The notes under the pieces are model-generated. The model ran no database searches. It saw nothing but the letters and a program-made list of their open reading frames with translations, and was not told the origin of the DNA. The position numbers and the translations under genes were made by a program. 64,000 bases of DNA, from NCBI RefSeq assembly GCF_018320785.1, contig NC_054865.1:44848898-44912897 (forward strand), in the 5' to 3' direction. The DNA comes from Cheilinus undulatus. Taxonomy: Eukaryota > Chordata > Actinopteri > Labriformes > Labridae. This document shows, piece after piece, positions 13,283 to 26,600 of the stretch. Position 1 is the first letter of the stretch. Every line of letters begins with the position of its first letter.

Positions 13283-15744
13283 CATAAACATGCTTTTAAA
13301 GGACACAGATATATACTGTTTAGCTGATTAATTTTGTTCGGTGTTAGATTAAAATGACGATCCACTTAAAACTCCAGGCAACAGGCAGTCTTGATGTGTC
13401 ACATGGAGAATAAGATGGCTCTAAGAGCTGGCTCCTTCGGTCAGCCTGGTTGTGTTTAAGAGATTTTTTCTTTTTTCTATTTTTTATTCTTTTGTTGTTG
13501 TTGTTTTAAGACCAAAAAAGGCTAAATGGTACCAAATCAAGAGCTGATGGAAGCTGAAAGATGGGCTGTTATTGCCATACTGACTTTTGCCAGTGCATGT
13601 AGAGCCTACACAACTAATCCAGTGTGGATGAAATCCCCCAAGACTGCCTTCATGTGCTGTCTGAGCTATTGAGTATATTAAATGGTCTTTGATACATATT
13701 GGAATGCTAAGCATTTAGGATTATGACTTTGTATCCAAGAACCCACAATGTATTTAAATCCCTGCTTAAAGACATGCATCCTGACCTCTTCCTGAAAAGC
13801 TGTGCATTGACTCCAGGGTTAAACTTTATTATCTTCTCCAAAAAAAGACAAACAGCTATAGACATAAGAGTCGATTGAAAGAGTCTTCAAGAATTAAGCG
13901 TCAATATTTTGCCTGCTCCTTTGCTCTTCTGTCTCTGAGTCTTCTCATCTCCTGGGTGTGTGAGTGTCTTGTGTGACTAAACCTATAATTCAGTGGATGA
14001 AGCAGCACCATCCTCACTTGTCAAGTCAAACCCTCGCTGTCACTCTCCACGCTGCCTCACCCAATCTGGTTTCCACAGTAACTCTTTATTGTAGCACTGT
14101 GTTGTGGAATCTTGTGAAGAGCTTCGTCACAGTGTTCGTCTCTGCACGGGTCGCCTGCTCCCTACGACCTCTAGCATTTGTTTGTCAGCAGACTGGCAGA
14201 TGCTCTTCACATCCTGTGAAGAAAATTCAGACTGATTCAGAGCCGGGCGATGACGATGAGCAGGGAGAATGCTGACAAGCCCAAATTTAGTTGCTCAACC
14301 ATTTTCTTTTCACCAAACAGCTGTTTGGAGGATGTACTTCTGCATATCCGCACGTTTTATTGACACGTTTTTTTTACATCTTTGAAAGGGGTGCTTTTTT
14401 CTTGTCATATTTCAACACTTGCAAGTCTTGAAAATCCTATCACAGTCAAGATACCATGTTGGTGGCAAAAAAGGGGAAGAAGAAGAGCCAGACATGGGTG
14501 TAACAGACAGTCATCGTCCCATCACTGCTCATCTTCCTCTACACCCTTCCAGCACATAAACCCGCCATGTTACTCTCCAACTTTTGACCTCTCTTCTTAA
14601 ACCATCTTCTTTTGTTCCACCTCTACATCACCTCACACATTCCCCAAATCTCTCCCCTGATGATTCCATCCAGCTGTGGCCATCTGGCTCTCACTCTACA
14701 AAGCTTGGTGAAGCCGTGGTGGAGAGAACCACACATTTAAAACAAGCACTTTCAAAGCTCCATAAGTGTGAAACTTGGCAAACGTTACAGGAGCTTTTTT
14801 AAGACTCAAAATCATTGGAGAGTCCACATAAAATGGTGTTTTTACTGGTTTATTCTCTGTCAGACAGCCAAGCAGAAACACGTGACTTATATGGCTACAT
14901 TCTGGCTGCACACAACTCATACCAGTCTGCATCAAAGGTAATGGACTCACAGCATAGCATTGACAAAAATGTTTTGGTATGCTGAAGCAATGAGGCCCTG
15001 CCAACATGGAGATGAAAGTTTTTTGTCATATCAGTGTTTCATCCACATGGAAAATGCAAACGCTTACTGTTCCATCTCCGTGAGGACAGCCAACCGCATC
15101 TTTCTTGAAACAATTACGTCATACATAGTGTAGCCCACTTAAGCCACACTCAAACCAGAACAATAATGGCGGATTACAGGGTTGTGTTAGTGCTGCAGAA
15201 GTTATTGAGCTTATTCTGGCTTTTACAGCAAAATCTAATGCTCCTTTATCACCACCGATAACAGCACACAGCAGATGTTCTTAAATCCAACGCGGAGAAC
15301 AACCAGAAGGGCAACCAGGAGAAAGTTTGTAGCAGTTTTCTGTAATTTTCTTCCCTCTTTTGGTGCATTTCCGTGGCAGCTTTACAGCGATACTTACAGT
15401 CTTGGCATATATTCTGCAACGTTTTCAGTTGTTTTCAGTGGTTCCGTGCTTATGTGGATATCTCCTGAAACAATCCCATGTTTATGGAAAAACTTTTTCA
15501 AAGCAAAACGGATCTATATCGTTTTTAACCATACATATAAGATTGCTGCTTCCACTTTCTAATAATATCACTAACAGTTAACTGTGAAAGCATTTAGGAA
15601 TAACAGCAAATCAGCCACAAACTGGAAAACCACAGAGCAGAGCCAACAACTGCTAAGGCACATGGGGTATAAAAGTCAGCAACACTCTGAAGCGAAGAGT
15701 GTCTGGGTTTGGCCAATCTTAATGCTTCAGCATACAAAGAAATT
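13283..15744. other. Intergenic, one possible MITE-like stretch
   Basis: No gene recognised. About 15015-15545 has ends with loosely complementary phrases ('gtttcatccacatggaaaat' and 'ggaaaaactttttc') and may be an old transposon. Evidence is weak. The frame at 15275-15562 inside it has no known domain. Confidence 0.4.
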
Positions 15745-16020
15745 TTAGATAATGTTATGTTTCCAACTTTGTGGCAACAGTTTGAAGGACCTTTTCTATT
15801 CTAACATGACTGTGCCCCAGTGCACAAACCCAAGGACTATAAAGAAATGGTTTGATGGGTTTGGTGTGGATGTATTTGACTGGCCCGCACAGAGCCCTGA
15901 CCTCCATCCCATTGCACCCCTTGGGATGAACTGGAATGGAGATTGAGAGCCAGTCCTTCTTGTCCCACATTAATGCCTGACTTCATTAATGCGCTACAGA
16001 ATGAATGGGCCCAAAAAACA
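15745..16020 (+). pseudogene. 3' fragment of a Tc1-like transposase
   Basis: Codes SNMTVPQCTNPRTIKKWFDG and then DWPAQSPDLHPIAPLGMNW, a decayed form of the Tc1 end motif [11 protein letters not shown]. The catalytic glutamate codon is gone (IAPLG for IEHLW). No partner terminal repeats were recognised. The frame stops at 15946. Confidence 0.75.
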
Positions 16021-17539
16021 CTCAATTATAGCAGAAAAAGGGGACCAACTTAATATTAAAGTGCATGTATTTGAATACAATGTCATTCCAACCCCTGTTG
16101 GTGTAGTGGTCAGGCAGCCAAACTCTTTTGTCGATTTAGTATTTGTCTGCTTAAAATTTAATACAATTTTCAACAAAAAATAAATAATATCTTTTTAAAG
16201 TCACAGGTGCTTTATACAGTATATTTGTACATCATTTTTGAATTTCCATGTATTATTGGATCAGGTGAAAATAAACTTGCAGAAACTCTGTTTTAGTAAT
16301 CTTTTTTTAAATATAGATTCTTAAATTTACTAGTAAATCTCTACAGGCTTTAACCAATCTGTTTTCTCCATGCAGATTTAAAGTCCTTGGATGAGTCATT
16401 ATAGTTGCAATGGTTATTTTAGTGCCTTTTTCAGTGTCAAAAACAGCGTCATAGAAAAGCAAACTTAAAACTTCAGGACAACACCCTGCTGTAATGTCAG
16501 CTCCAGGTCTGCAGGATTATCAGATCAGGTTTTCACTCCACGATGATCCCAGATACAAATCGCTCACTGAGGGTCAACAGAAACTCACAGTGAGAACATC
16601 CAGAGCGCTGATAAATCTTTGTTGAAATATGGATGTTATGCATGAAAAACAGAGAGGAGAGGAGAAGAGAAGAAGAAGAGATGCGGTGGTTTGCTTTGAT
16701 ATAAACCAGGCAGCCTTCCAGAGGCTTTAACAGAGACGGCTCATAAATCTGAAAGTGAGACCCAACAGCTCAGGAAATTAAGTCATAGCCCAAATACACA
16801 ATTCATGCAGGAACTGAATGTCTTTTTGTTCGCAAATATTTATACATTCTTTCACAGCAGACGCCTCCCTTTATTGCATGAATGCACATATCAGGAAAAA
16901 TAAGGATTGTATAACATCTGTGAGTATGGAAGTTCAACATTTCACTAAAGATTCTGTAGCCTTTAACTCTCCACAGTTTGGCGCTGTTTCACCGATGGAA
17001 ACTATGTGGAGGCTTTTTTCCACCCCGCTGAGAGGAGTGACTCAGTTGTACTTAGGTTTAAAACAAAAAAGTGTTTTTCACTGTTTTCTTCCTCTGTTTC
17101 CCCAAAACCATGTGTTTTACTTTTTTAGCTCTCATTTACCACTCATTCTGATGCCATGTGACGGGAAATCTTTCAGCAACATTTCACACAGGGTAGCTGC
17201 CCTGCAGACAGACCCATCAGTGCTTTAATAACATGAAAGGGGCAGGCTTTATTAATTTTCCTGTTTGCATTTTTTGAAGCCATTTCATTTCCAAGTAGAA
17301 GATTTAAGTTCCCATCAGATCCTAATTATGACCAACCAACCAGGCATCGTATCTTTTGTGATAATAATACAACATATACTGTTATGTTAGGCCTTAAAAA
17401 GGGTAAAGGGAGCTAAAGCTACCACATATCTGTATTTATCATAAAAAAGCAAATGTGTAACAAACTATGCCAGGCACACGATAAATGTAGAAAAGGACAT
17501 CCTTTTCATGGATGCAGAGCAGGTGAGGGGGAAAAAGGC
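16021..17539. other. No gene recognised
   Basis: AT-rich spacer. A purine-rich run (gagaggagaggagaag) lies near 16652. The 136-codon frame at 16818-17228 has low-complexity, codon-biased content with no domain. Confidence 0.55.
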
Positions 17540-18905
17540 CAAGACAGTCTGGCTGCAGACTGCAGACCTCAGACGCACCCCCTTGCAGACCCCAAAGATG
17601 ACATTCCACCTCTTTCAAATAGGAAGAGGTGCTTTAGCTAAAGTAGTAACATTGGCTTGTGTAGCAATGTTAACTACTTAGTTAGTGAAGCTCTGTTAGC
17701 TTTAGCCAAAGCTAAAGTAATTTCATTGACTTTTGTTGCAATGTTAACTATTTAGCTAGTTAAGTTCTATTAGCTTTAGCCAAAGCTAAAGTAGTTACAC
17801 TGGCTTATCTAGCAATGTTACTACTTAGCTGGTGAAGCTATGCTAAAGCTAACAAAGCTAAATTTAGGCCACTGATTGCATAACTACTTTTAAAACAGGT
17901 CAATATATAACTCAACCCCAGGTTAGAAATTTGACCTTTTTTCTGTTTTATTTACAAAACGCCATCAATCAGACTGTCTGACTGTGTTTATGAATAAAAA
18001 TGGATTAAAAGAACATTTTAAAACATTGTAGACTACCAGAAAATTCCGCCTCTTCTGTTCTGATGTCTATAGCATCTAACTGAAGTGATCTGCAAGGCGG
18101 GGCGCCTGAGATCTGCGGTCTGAGACCCCCGCTAAAAAGACAGAGAGGGGTGTAGCTGCAGACTGTAGCTCTCAGATTGCCCCTCTTGCAGACCCTTACT
18201 GTGAGACCCTACATCTGTCAAAGAGGAATAACGTGCCAAAACTTTCAAAATAAAAGCGAATTAAATCTGGTTTAATTTGGTGAATTAAATTGGTCAGGTT
18301 CAGGTAAGGGTTAACATAAGGTTTAGGGTTAAAAGATAAAAAACCTGACCTTCAACACCTGGTTACAAAATGTTCCTGCTCACAGGCAAAAGTTTGTCCT
18401 TTATGAAAACATTCAAACTTGACTACGTAGTTCTGTTAGCTCTGTAGGCTACATAGATAACAGAGCTACATAACCAAGATCTCATGAAGCCAGCGTCATC
18501 TACGTAGCTATGTCATCTACAAAGTTTCAACAGCTATGTTAGCTTTTGATTTGTTTGCTGAAGCTCATGTTGCTAAAGCTAACTTATCTACATTGACTTG
18601 CTTGGTAACGTTAACTAGCGTAACTATAGCGTAGCAATGCTAGCTTTAGCTATGGTCTACACATAATTTTGTCCTGGATTAGACTTCTGGTCTTTACTCT
18701 GTTTTATTTGTGAAATGTTGCTTAGTCTGGAATGTTTGCAATGTGGTTATTTCATGAATGCAACTGCCAGACTTTTTTGATTTTAAAAGAAAAAAAAAAG
18801 GAACTGAAAATACGTTGTACCAGCAAGTTACGGCACTTCTATCCTGACAGATGTGGCATCACAGTAGCGGTCTATGAGAGGGGGCGTCTGAGATCTATGG
18901 TCTGT
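17540..18905. repeat. Two tandem copies of a MITE-like element with inverted ends
   Basis: Ends share a CTGCAGACT...CAGA...CCCCTTGCAGACC motif. Copy 1 runs from about 17540 to an inverted end near 18088-18130, copy 2 from about 18145 to an inverted end near 18875-18905. The insides share 'ctctgttttatttgt' and 'tttgcaatgtggttatttcatgaatg'-like stretches. Part of a third copy lies inverted at 30005-30210. Confidence 0.6.
17637..17858. repeat. 74-bp tandem repeat, three copies
   Basis: Units start at 17637, 17711 and 17785 with 'gctaaagtagtaacattgg' or close variants and contain 'agcaatgttaactact' and 'gttagctttagccaaa'. The period is exactly 74 bp for the first two steps. A diverged relative of the unit recurs at about 18560-18650. 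It lies inside the MITE-like element. Confidence 0.85.
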
Positions 18906-20361
18906 ACTTGACTGTTTTAAAGCATCAATGTATATCACTAAAACACACACTAAGAATCTAGCTTACTTTGTAAGAAGTTAATATTTTTATAGTGTTAACT
19001 TTTGCATCAATAATGTCATTTTTTTTAGCCAATAAAGCCACATTTTATAAAGATTTGGCCCTGAGAACTGTAATATAAAGCAATATTTAACCATTTCAGA
19101 GAGAAAAGAGAGGGGGAACTTTATAAGGCTAAAAACAGCATCATAAAGATGAAAAAGGAAGTCCTAGAATTCCAACTTAAAGTTCAGTTTTCCTCACGCT
19201 TTAGTCATTAAGAGCTTCAAAACAAAGAACAGCTGTTTTCCATCTCTTCCTGTCATAGACAGTAAATAAATGTGGACAAAATCTTTGTGACATCATCCAT
19301 TTGGTTTCCAGAGCTGACTTTTGAAGTCTGTTGATGGCGGTTAACATTCAGAAGGTCGTGGACTGGTCACATTCCATGTTTGTCATCATGTGGATCTATC
19401 TGATGTGCTTGTTTCTGGTCAGCATCATTTATGGAGAACGGCGCTGTGGTGTCGTGTGAGGTTAAGTTGGACTGCAAACGTGTAAACAGTGGTGGCCAGT
19501 GAAAGGGTTATTGTGCATGCAGCTGTGGCAACAGTTTGATCAAACTAAAAGAACTTTTATTTATTGAAAGAAGAGCAGAGAACCAAACTGAAAGCTTTTC
19601 TTGGTGGAAAGATGTTATTGATATAGTCCTGGCTGGCTGGGGCAAGAGTTTATTTACAAACTGGCTCCACTGATAGTGAAAAACGAATGGTTATTGAATG
19701 TGTCTGCCCTTTTCCAAACACCGTCTATGGGCTGTTGCCTCAATGAATGTGAAATATATCTCATGCCATGGATATGTGAAACAGTTTATCATTGTATTGC
19801 AGTCATTGTATTGGTAAAAATGATCCCAGTGTAACCTTCAGTCAACCTGAGAGGTAGAGCTGACAAAGGGCTACAAACAGCTACATTGTGCTCATCAGTC
19901 AGGACAGACATGGGACATTTTATGCACCCTTTACTTGTATCCTTCAAAAGATCAACGGTACAGGGTGTGCTGATAAAGACATGAATGCAGACCACATTAG
20001 TTTTTTGAACCAGGGTGTTAACATGTTTCTTTGTTCTTTTGGGGATATTTTTTTACAGTTGTTGAGATAAAGAATGTTCTTTGAATCTGTGCCTACAGTC
20101 GTCAGTGTCAAATAACACCACAGACAGGCCAAAATCCATATGCACCCCCCCTCCCTCCCTCTTCTCTCCATTCTATTTTAATGTTTAAATCTCCTTTTAT
20201 ATGGCATTTTCAGATGCCAGACAAACCTAAAGATTCTGATCCTTGCAGATTCACTTTTTCTGTGTGGTGTTGTGGCTTTCTTTTTTCACTCAACTGGAAG
20301 TGAGGTGTCAGGCTGGTCATCCCAGCTCCAGTTACACCCCTCCTCCTTCAGTCTGTCCGGG
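18906..20361. other. Upstream flank of fn1
   Basis: No exon recognised. This is where distal fn1 promoter elements would lie. I saw no perfect CRE palindrome. Pyrimidine-rich run at 20146-20168. Confidence 0.5.
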
Positions 20362-20368
20362 TATAAAA
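20362..20368 (+). promoter_or_regulatory. TATA box of fn1
   Basis: TATAAAA lies 165 bp upstream of the fn1 start codon in a locally GC-richer stretch (GGGTATAAAACCAGCGCGC). Known mammalian FN1 promoters also have a TATA box. The start of transcription would be expected about 25-30 bp downstream, near 20393, giving a 5' UTR of roughly 140 nt. That start site is inferred. I saw no perfect CRE or CCAAT box in the preceding 200 bp. Confidence 0.75.
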
Positions 20369-20532
20369 CCAGCGCGCTCCCCTCTCCTCAGCCTGGTGCA
20401 CCGGCTGCGAAGACGCAGCAGGGAGCTGAGAAAGGGACAGAAACTAGATCTCTCCAAGCTGCATTCAAGTCCCGCACTCGCCTCATCTGTAAATTTCATA
20501 CTTTGAATTGAAACCTTTATTTTTCTACTAAA

Positions 20533-20674
20533 ATGGCTGGTGGCCCGCTGACAGGGTTGCTGGTTGCGCTGTGCGTAAGCAGCGCAGTGCACGGGCTGCC
20601 AAAGAAAACCAAAAGACAAAGTGGCCAGTATCAAGTGTATCCTGATCTTCGTGATACATCTGCCGTCTCTTCAG
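20533..20674 (+). CDS. fn1: fn1 exon 1: signal peptide and propeptide
   Basis: Encodes a hydrophobic leader ([16 protein letters not shown]) followed by the basic stretch LPKKTKR and then QSGQYQ. By analogy with human fibronectin, signal peptidase cuts after the leader and a furin-type protease cuts after KTKR, leaving an N-terminal glutamine. Nearby glutamines are the usual transglutaminase cross-linking sites. The exon is 142 nt and ends in phase 1 at the donor GTTGGT. Confidence 0.95.
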
Positions 20675-23600
20675 GTTGGTACACAGTTTGGTTAAGAGAA
20701 TAAAACACTAAATAGAGTTCAGTTCTATTTATATGTAAATGTATAGAAAAACCAAGTATGTTTTTCTTTCTAAATTTTGAAGCTTCAGTGATTTTTAATG
20801 CCAATTAAAACCAGAAAAATACCTGTAACTTTTGCCATAAGAGTTTAGACTCATCCAAATTTTTTCTTAATTTTCTCTTAAACTGAGCCAAATCAGCCAT
20901 GTAACAGTTACAAAAATCTTTATGTGATTATGTTGTGTGACTCCTAGTGGGCTGTGAGGAAAACGGTCGGTCATACAGACCTTACGAGCAGTGGGAGAAA
21001 CCCTACCTGGATGCCACACTGGTGTGCACCTGCAATGGAGCAGCAGGCATCAAGTGTAAAACTAAGCCTGAAGGTCAGTGAAAGACCCACTGATGCATCA
21101 CAGGAATCATTTCTTCCCAAGCTCCCTTTTACAGTGAGAAACGACATTTGAGTTTGCGAGACTTGTCCTCTTCAAGTCTAGAATAGATTTTTCCAGTAAA
21201 TTCGAAACAGTAAATCTCATTAGGGCCAAAGCATCAGGCCTGAGTTGCTGAAAAACCCCACTTGTGGATGCAAAAAAAAAAAAAAAAGTCAACTTTTTCG
21301 GTCCTCTGCGCGTCTTTACGCAGCAACAATTGCGCACACGTTCACGGTAACAGCTGCGTAATCCTTCAATGATTGCTCTTTTCTGTTCTTCTTAGTGGAG
21401 GAGACGTGCTATGACAAGTACAATGACCGCACATACCGGGTCGGGGAAACCTACGAGAGACCAAAGGACGGGATGATGTGGGACTGCACATGCATCGGCT
21501 CTGGTCGAGGGAAGATCAGCTGTACCATTGCGAGTAAGTGCGAACATCAGTGCAGAGTACTGCGTAAAATAACAAAAATAAACACACGCAAGTGGATTTT
21601 GTGGTTAAACTTATTTTTGTTTTTCCTGCATAGAAGAGTCATTGCGTAATTTGCATGAACTCTGTCATAACTCAAGGTTGAATTAATTCATATTCTACAT
21701 GCAGTGGGAAAGCATAAATTCTCTCATGTTGCTCTAAATGCAAGAAAAACAAGTATTTGGTGCATAACTTACTGCAAAACCAATATGCTCATGAACAGAA
21801 AGTAACTAATTACTTTTACTCTAAGTACTGTACTTGAGTAGTTTTATTGGGGCACTTGTACCGTTTGAGTAGATTTTCACTGATTCCACTTTTACTTAAG
21901 TACGTTTTAACCAGAGTAACTGAACTTCTACTTGAGTGCAATACTCCTGTTGTTTTCCCACCTCTGCTGACGTCACAGTAGCACATAAGAGAGAATAATT
22001 CCACATTACATCCTACAATTTAACTTCATTATGTGACTTGGTGGAGATCCATATTCACATGCTGTTATTGCCAATAATGATTGTTCATATTTTGCCACAC
22101 AAATCCTCAGAAGCTACTGTATTTAGACTGGACAACTAATTGAAATTTAGATTAAAGTGCAATATGTCTAACTGCAGTTTTCAAATGGCCGATGTTGCAA
22201 TATTTCTTTGACCCAAAATGTGCTGAGAAAAAAAAAAAAAAGGTTTCAAACCTTTTTTTTTTGCAGAGATGTTTTGCTCTACACATCATGCAAACATTGA
22301 AGCATCATTTTTTCTAGATTAGTAAACAAAAATCCACCTTTTCTCATTTTTTTTAGGCTAAATATTTCTCTTATTGAAAATGAGAATAACATAACAAATG
22401 ATCTTTGTCTTCAATACAACAGTTCACGTTGCATCTGCAATTTGAGTCAAAATAATCAGCTGTTTTTTCAAAATTGTACAGCCCTAGTTTTCATGATGAT
22501 TTCTTCAAGGCTTTAAGTTAAACAACCCAGTAAAATAATAACTGTGATCAGAGTAGATAAAATAGAGCTCTGTCATTTATACTGATTCATGTATTATGTT
22601 TTTTTTTTTATATATATATATAGACACAGCCTACAGGAAACATTTTGGGTTTCATCAATCTAATATTGTGTTGGTTATAATACAGAATGATTTATTGTTT
22701 GTGTTTGATGAAAATTACAGAAAAGAGGAACTTCAAAGATAACTGCATGTCAAACCACAAATGCAATACTGGAAAAAGAAAATCTCAGTTATTTTCCCAA
22801 ACTGTTCAGCCCTAAGAGCTCCTCAGTACTTTGAGTCAACTTTAAATGATCTTATTTTTTACTTTTATTTAAATACATTTTAACCACAGTAACTGTGCTT
22901 TTATTTGAATACAACAGTCTTGTACTTTTTTCACCTCTGCTCATTAATGCATCAAAGGCACTGCAATGTTTTTCTTTTTTTAAATGTAAAGAACTTTGGA
23001 GATCACCTTCGGATAAGCTCTTTAACCAAACTTAAAGGGTTAAGGTTGACCATTTAAGGTTGATGATGGATATATGTCATGTGTGAACACAGAAGGCATT
23101 TTTATATAAAAAATGTGCACTCCTTACCTTTTAAATTTGTCATTCACAGATCGTTGCCATGAAGGTGGCAGGTCTTATAAAATCGGGGACACCTGGCAGA
23201 GGCCTCATGACACTGCTGACTACATGCTGGAGTGTGTGTGTCTAGGAAACGGCAAAGGAGAGTGGACATGCAAACCAGTGGGTGAGTCTCTAACATGTGC
23301 AAACGTAATAACTGCTCATATACATAATAAACCACAAATGTAATACAGATCTGCAGTCTTTAATGTAATAATCCTAAAATATGCTGAATTTTCCACAAAT
23401 GTAATAGCAGTTGCCTACTGCAAATGTAATGCAGGGTTTTGCTATGTTTCTGGGAAGATTAAAATCACAGTCTCTCAAAATTGTATTAACTTCCTTCAAA
23501 TGTAATGTAAACATGACGAATTAAGTTGTGGCCATTGTTTTTTGTGGCCTTTTTACAACTGCTAAAAGGTTTAAGTCAGCGTAAGGTCCAGTTACATCAG

Positions 23601-26600
23601 AAAACCTTGTTAGGTGATATTTTTTTTGTTTGCCATGAAACAGGAAGTTTTTTCTAGAGTCTTAAAACACAAATAGAGCCATACACCTTAGCACAATTTT
23701 TGAATACGATAAAAGAAAGGTTTGATATTTGATCAAAATATCAGTACTTTTACAGTTTAAAGGGAGCTGACAAAAACATCACTTTTTTTGGAAGTGAACA
23801 AAACTCACAGGAAAAGGCTGTGCCGGCTCGCCAAAGTTTAATGTCTCTCCCTATCAAAGGAAGTTACTGTGTCTTAAACATACAGGGTAAAAACTTCCTG
23901 ATACTAAAAGCAAATTTAGAGTGGGCTGTTTTGACAGGTTTTAATCCATTCTGCTGAGAGTCATGACTCTGCCAGTGTTTTAAGACTGGAAAAAAAAGCT
24001 ACTTCCTGTTTCATGGTGAACAAAAGAAATCAGTGATTACATAGTTTAATGTGACTTGAGCTTACACTGACTTGTAAAAAGGTTACAACAAACAGCAATC
24101 ACCCCAATATTTATGGTCACATTAATTTTTCGGGAAATAATTACCATTTTTAAAATCCGGAGATTTATACATTCCCACAGATGTTATAAAGCCCTGCTAA
24201 TATCATATGCAGTAGGACACTGCTATTACATTTTTGGGATTATTATGTTAGAATTGTAGGTTTGTATCAAATGTGGGGTTTATAACATTTGTGGGCAGAT
24301 ATTACACTTGCAGGTATAACAAACACATTCAAAGCTGCAAGCTTCAGCAGGATTTCAACACTCTCTGCATGAAGCCTGGAATTCAGATAAATGTGAAACA
24401 TCTCAATGTTGAATATGCAAGCTGCCACAACACTAGCATTCACACTCCATCCTCGTGATAGGCTAACTTCTTAAAAACTGACTGTGCAAATATTTGACAG
24501 CAGTTCTCACAAACAAGGTTAGTGAGTGGGAGAGCATGCTTCTCCTCTTTGTCCATGTCTTGCCACAGTTTGTTTATCTGATGTGGTTTGTTTGCTGTGA
24601 TTAAAAGTCAGATTAACAAAGAGAAGTTGAAAAGAAGTCTCCTCTATTTTCTGTGCAGCTGAGCGATGCTACGACAACACTGTTGCATCATCATACGTGG
24701 TTGGAGAGACATGGGAGAAACCGTACCAGGGCTGGATGATGTTGGACTGCACCTGTCTGGGAGAGGGAAATGGACGCATCACATGCACCTCAAGGAGTAA
24801 GATGAATGCAAACACATTTGGCACCCTTCTTTATCAGCAGCTTCTTACCTCTGCTCTTCTTCCTCTAGACCGCTGCAATGACCAGGACACCAGGAGGTCC
24901 TACCGTATCGGAGACACCTGGACAAGGCCGGACACAAGTGGACACATCCTGAACTGTCAGTGCTTAGGAAACGGCCGTGGAGAATGGAAGTGCGAGAGAC
25001 ACAAATCAGGCCGACGTGAGGGTCAACACTTGCTTATTTGTGTTTAGTAAATGGTGTTATGATCCTCACAGCTCTGATGTTTATAACTTCATGTTATACA
25101 GCCACAGGCGCTGTGGTGGTGACCCCACAGAGTCAGCTGCTGCCTGAAGGGATGTGCCGCACAGATGCTGGAGCGACCTACTATGATGGACAACGCTGGT
25201 TCAGGAGTCAGGGTAGCAAACAGATGATCTGTACCTGTCTGGGCAATGGCATCAGCTGTCAGGAGTATGGTGAGTTCACAGCCAAGGGAAGAAAATCAGA
25301 AGGAGGAAAGAGGAATTAAAGGATTTTAATCTTGATAAACCCTTTAAACTGCATCTTATGAGAGTGATTTTATGATGCTAACTGGATCACCTTATTGTTA
25401 AATTTTCCTGAAAACAACCTAGTCATGTTACGACATTCAAATATTAATCCTTATTAGATGCATCTGTCTCTCTCACAGCTACATTAACCATTCTCTCCCC
25501 TTCTTTACATGCAGAGGCAAGGAATCAGGCGTACGGTGGGAACTCAGATGGTCAACCCTGTGCTTTCCCCTTTGTCTTCATGGGAAAGACTTACTACTCC
25601 TGCACCTCAGATGGACGCACAGACGGGCAGCTCTGGTGCTCCACAACTAGCGACTATGAGAGAGACCAGCAGTACTCCTTCTGTACTGTGAAGAGTGGTG
25701 AGACTGAGGAGCTTTAAGCCAATTATTAAAACTCTCCTGGCAGAGAAATATATTTAAAGTTCCACAGAGGTGCACAAATGTTGTTAAAATCAAAGCTGTA
25801 AATGTAAAGTGAGAGTGAGTCCTATATTCCCCTGTCTTCCAGCCATCGTTGCAACAAGAGGTGGAAACTCCAACAACGCCCTCTGTCACTTCCCCTTCCT
25901 CTACAGTGGACGCAACTACACCGACTGCACCGCTGATGGACGGCGTGACGGTATGAGGTGGTGTGGTACCACCTACGACTACGACACAGAGCAACGCTTT
26001 GGATTCTGCCCCATGGCTGGTGAGTTTTTGCGTTTGTGTGAATGTGCTGCTTCGATTATTTTTTAAGCTTGTCAGCTCAATGTGTAATAAAATTCAAGAA
26101 TACGCTTTTCACTCCAAAAGAAAATTTGAGAATTTCTTTTAAAGATGTAAAACCCCTAGTTAGAACAATACATTTTATATCATATTGATAGTGACAGCAA
26201 ATGTTTTTAGACTTGGGGTGTCCAAGCTTTTTTCACCGAGGGCCACATACAGAAAAATAGAAGGATGATGGGACCGCTTTGATATACCTCAAGTGTAGTG
26301 TGTTAAAGTTAGTAGTAGTGACATCAACTAATGATTTTGAAGCCATATTATGACAGCTGCAGTCTCTGATAAACTGTCTCAACAAACAAAGAGGTGGAGC
26401 TGAGCTAGACCCCCAAGCCTTGTAGCAAACAGCTGTAAACACATTTCCTTCTGCTGCCATATTAAAATTACTGAATGATTGTATATGTAACTTCTGCAAC
26501 TTTTGCAGCCAGCCCCAGTGGACACTCAAGGAACTGCAGTTTTGTACCAGTTTCTAAATGACTTTATTTTTCAAAGCCTGAGGTTGCTCCTTCATTAAAA

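Noticed and set aside
16818..17228. 136-codon open frame on the + strand
   Set aside because: No domain, no splice context and composition like the surrounding non-coding DNA.
21968..21975. Perfect CRE palindrome TGACGTCA
   Set aside because: It lies in an intron-3 repeat, not in the fn1 promoter. A chance match inside a repeat is likely.
22602..22622. TATATATA run as a promoter
   Set aside because: Simple AT microsatellite inside an intron repeat with no downstream exon start.
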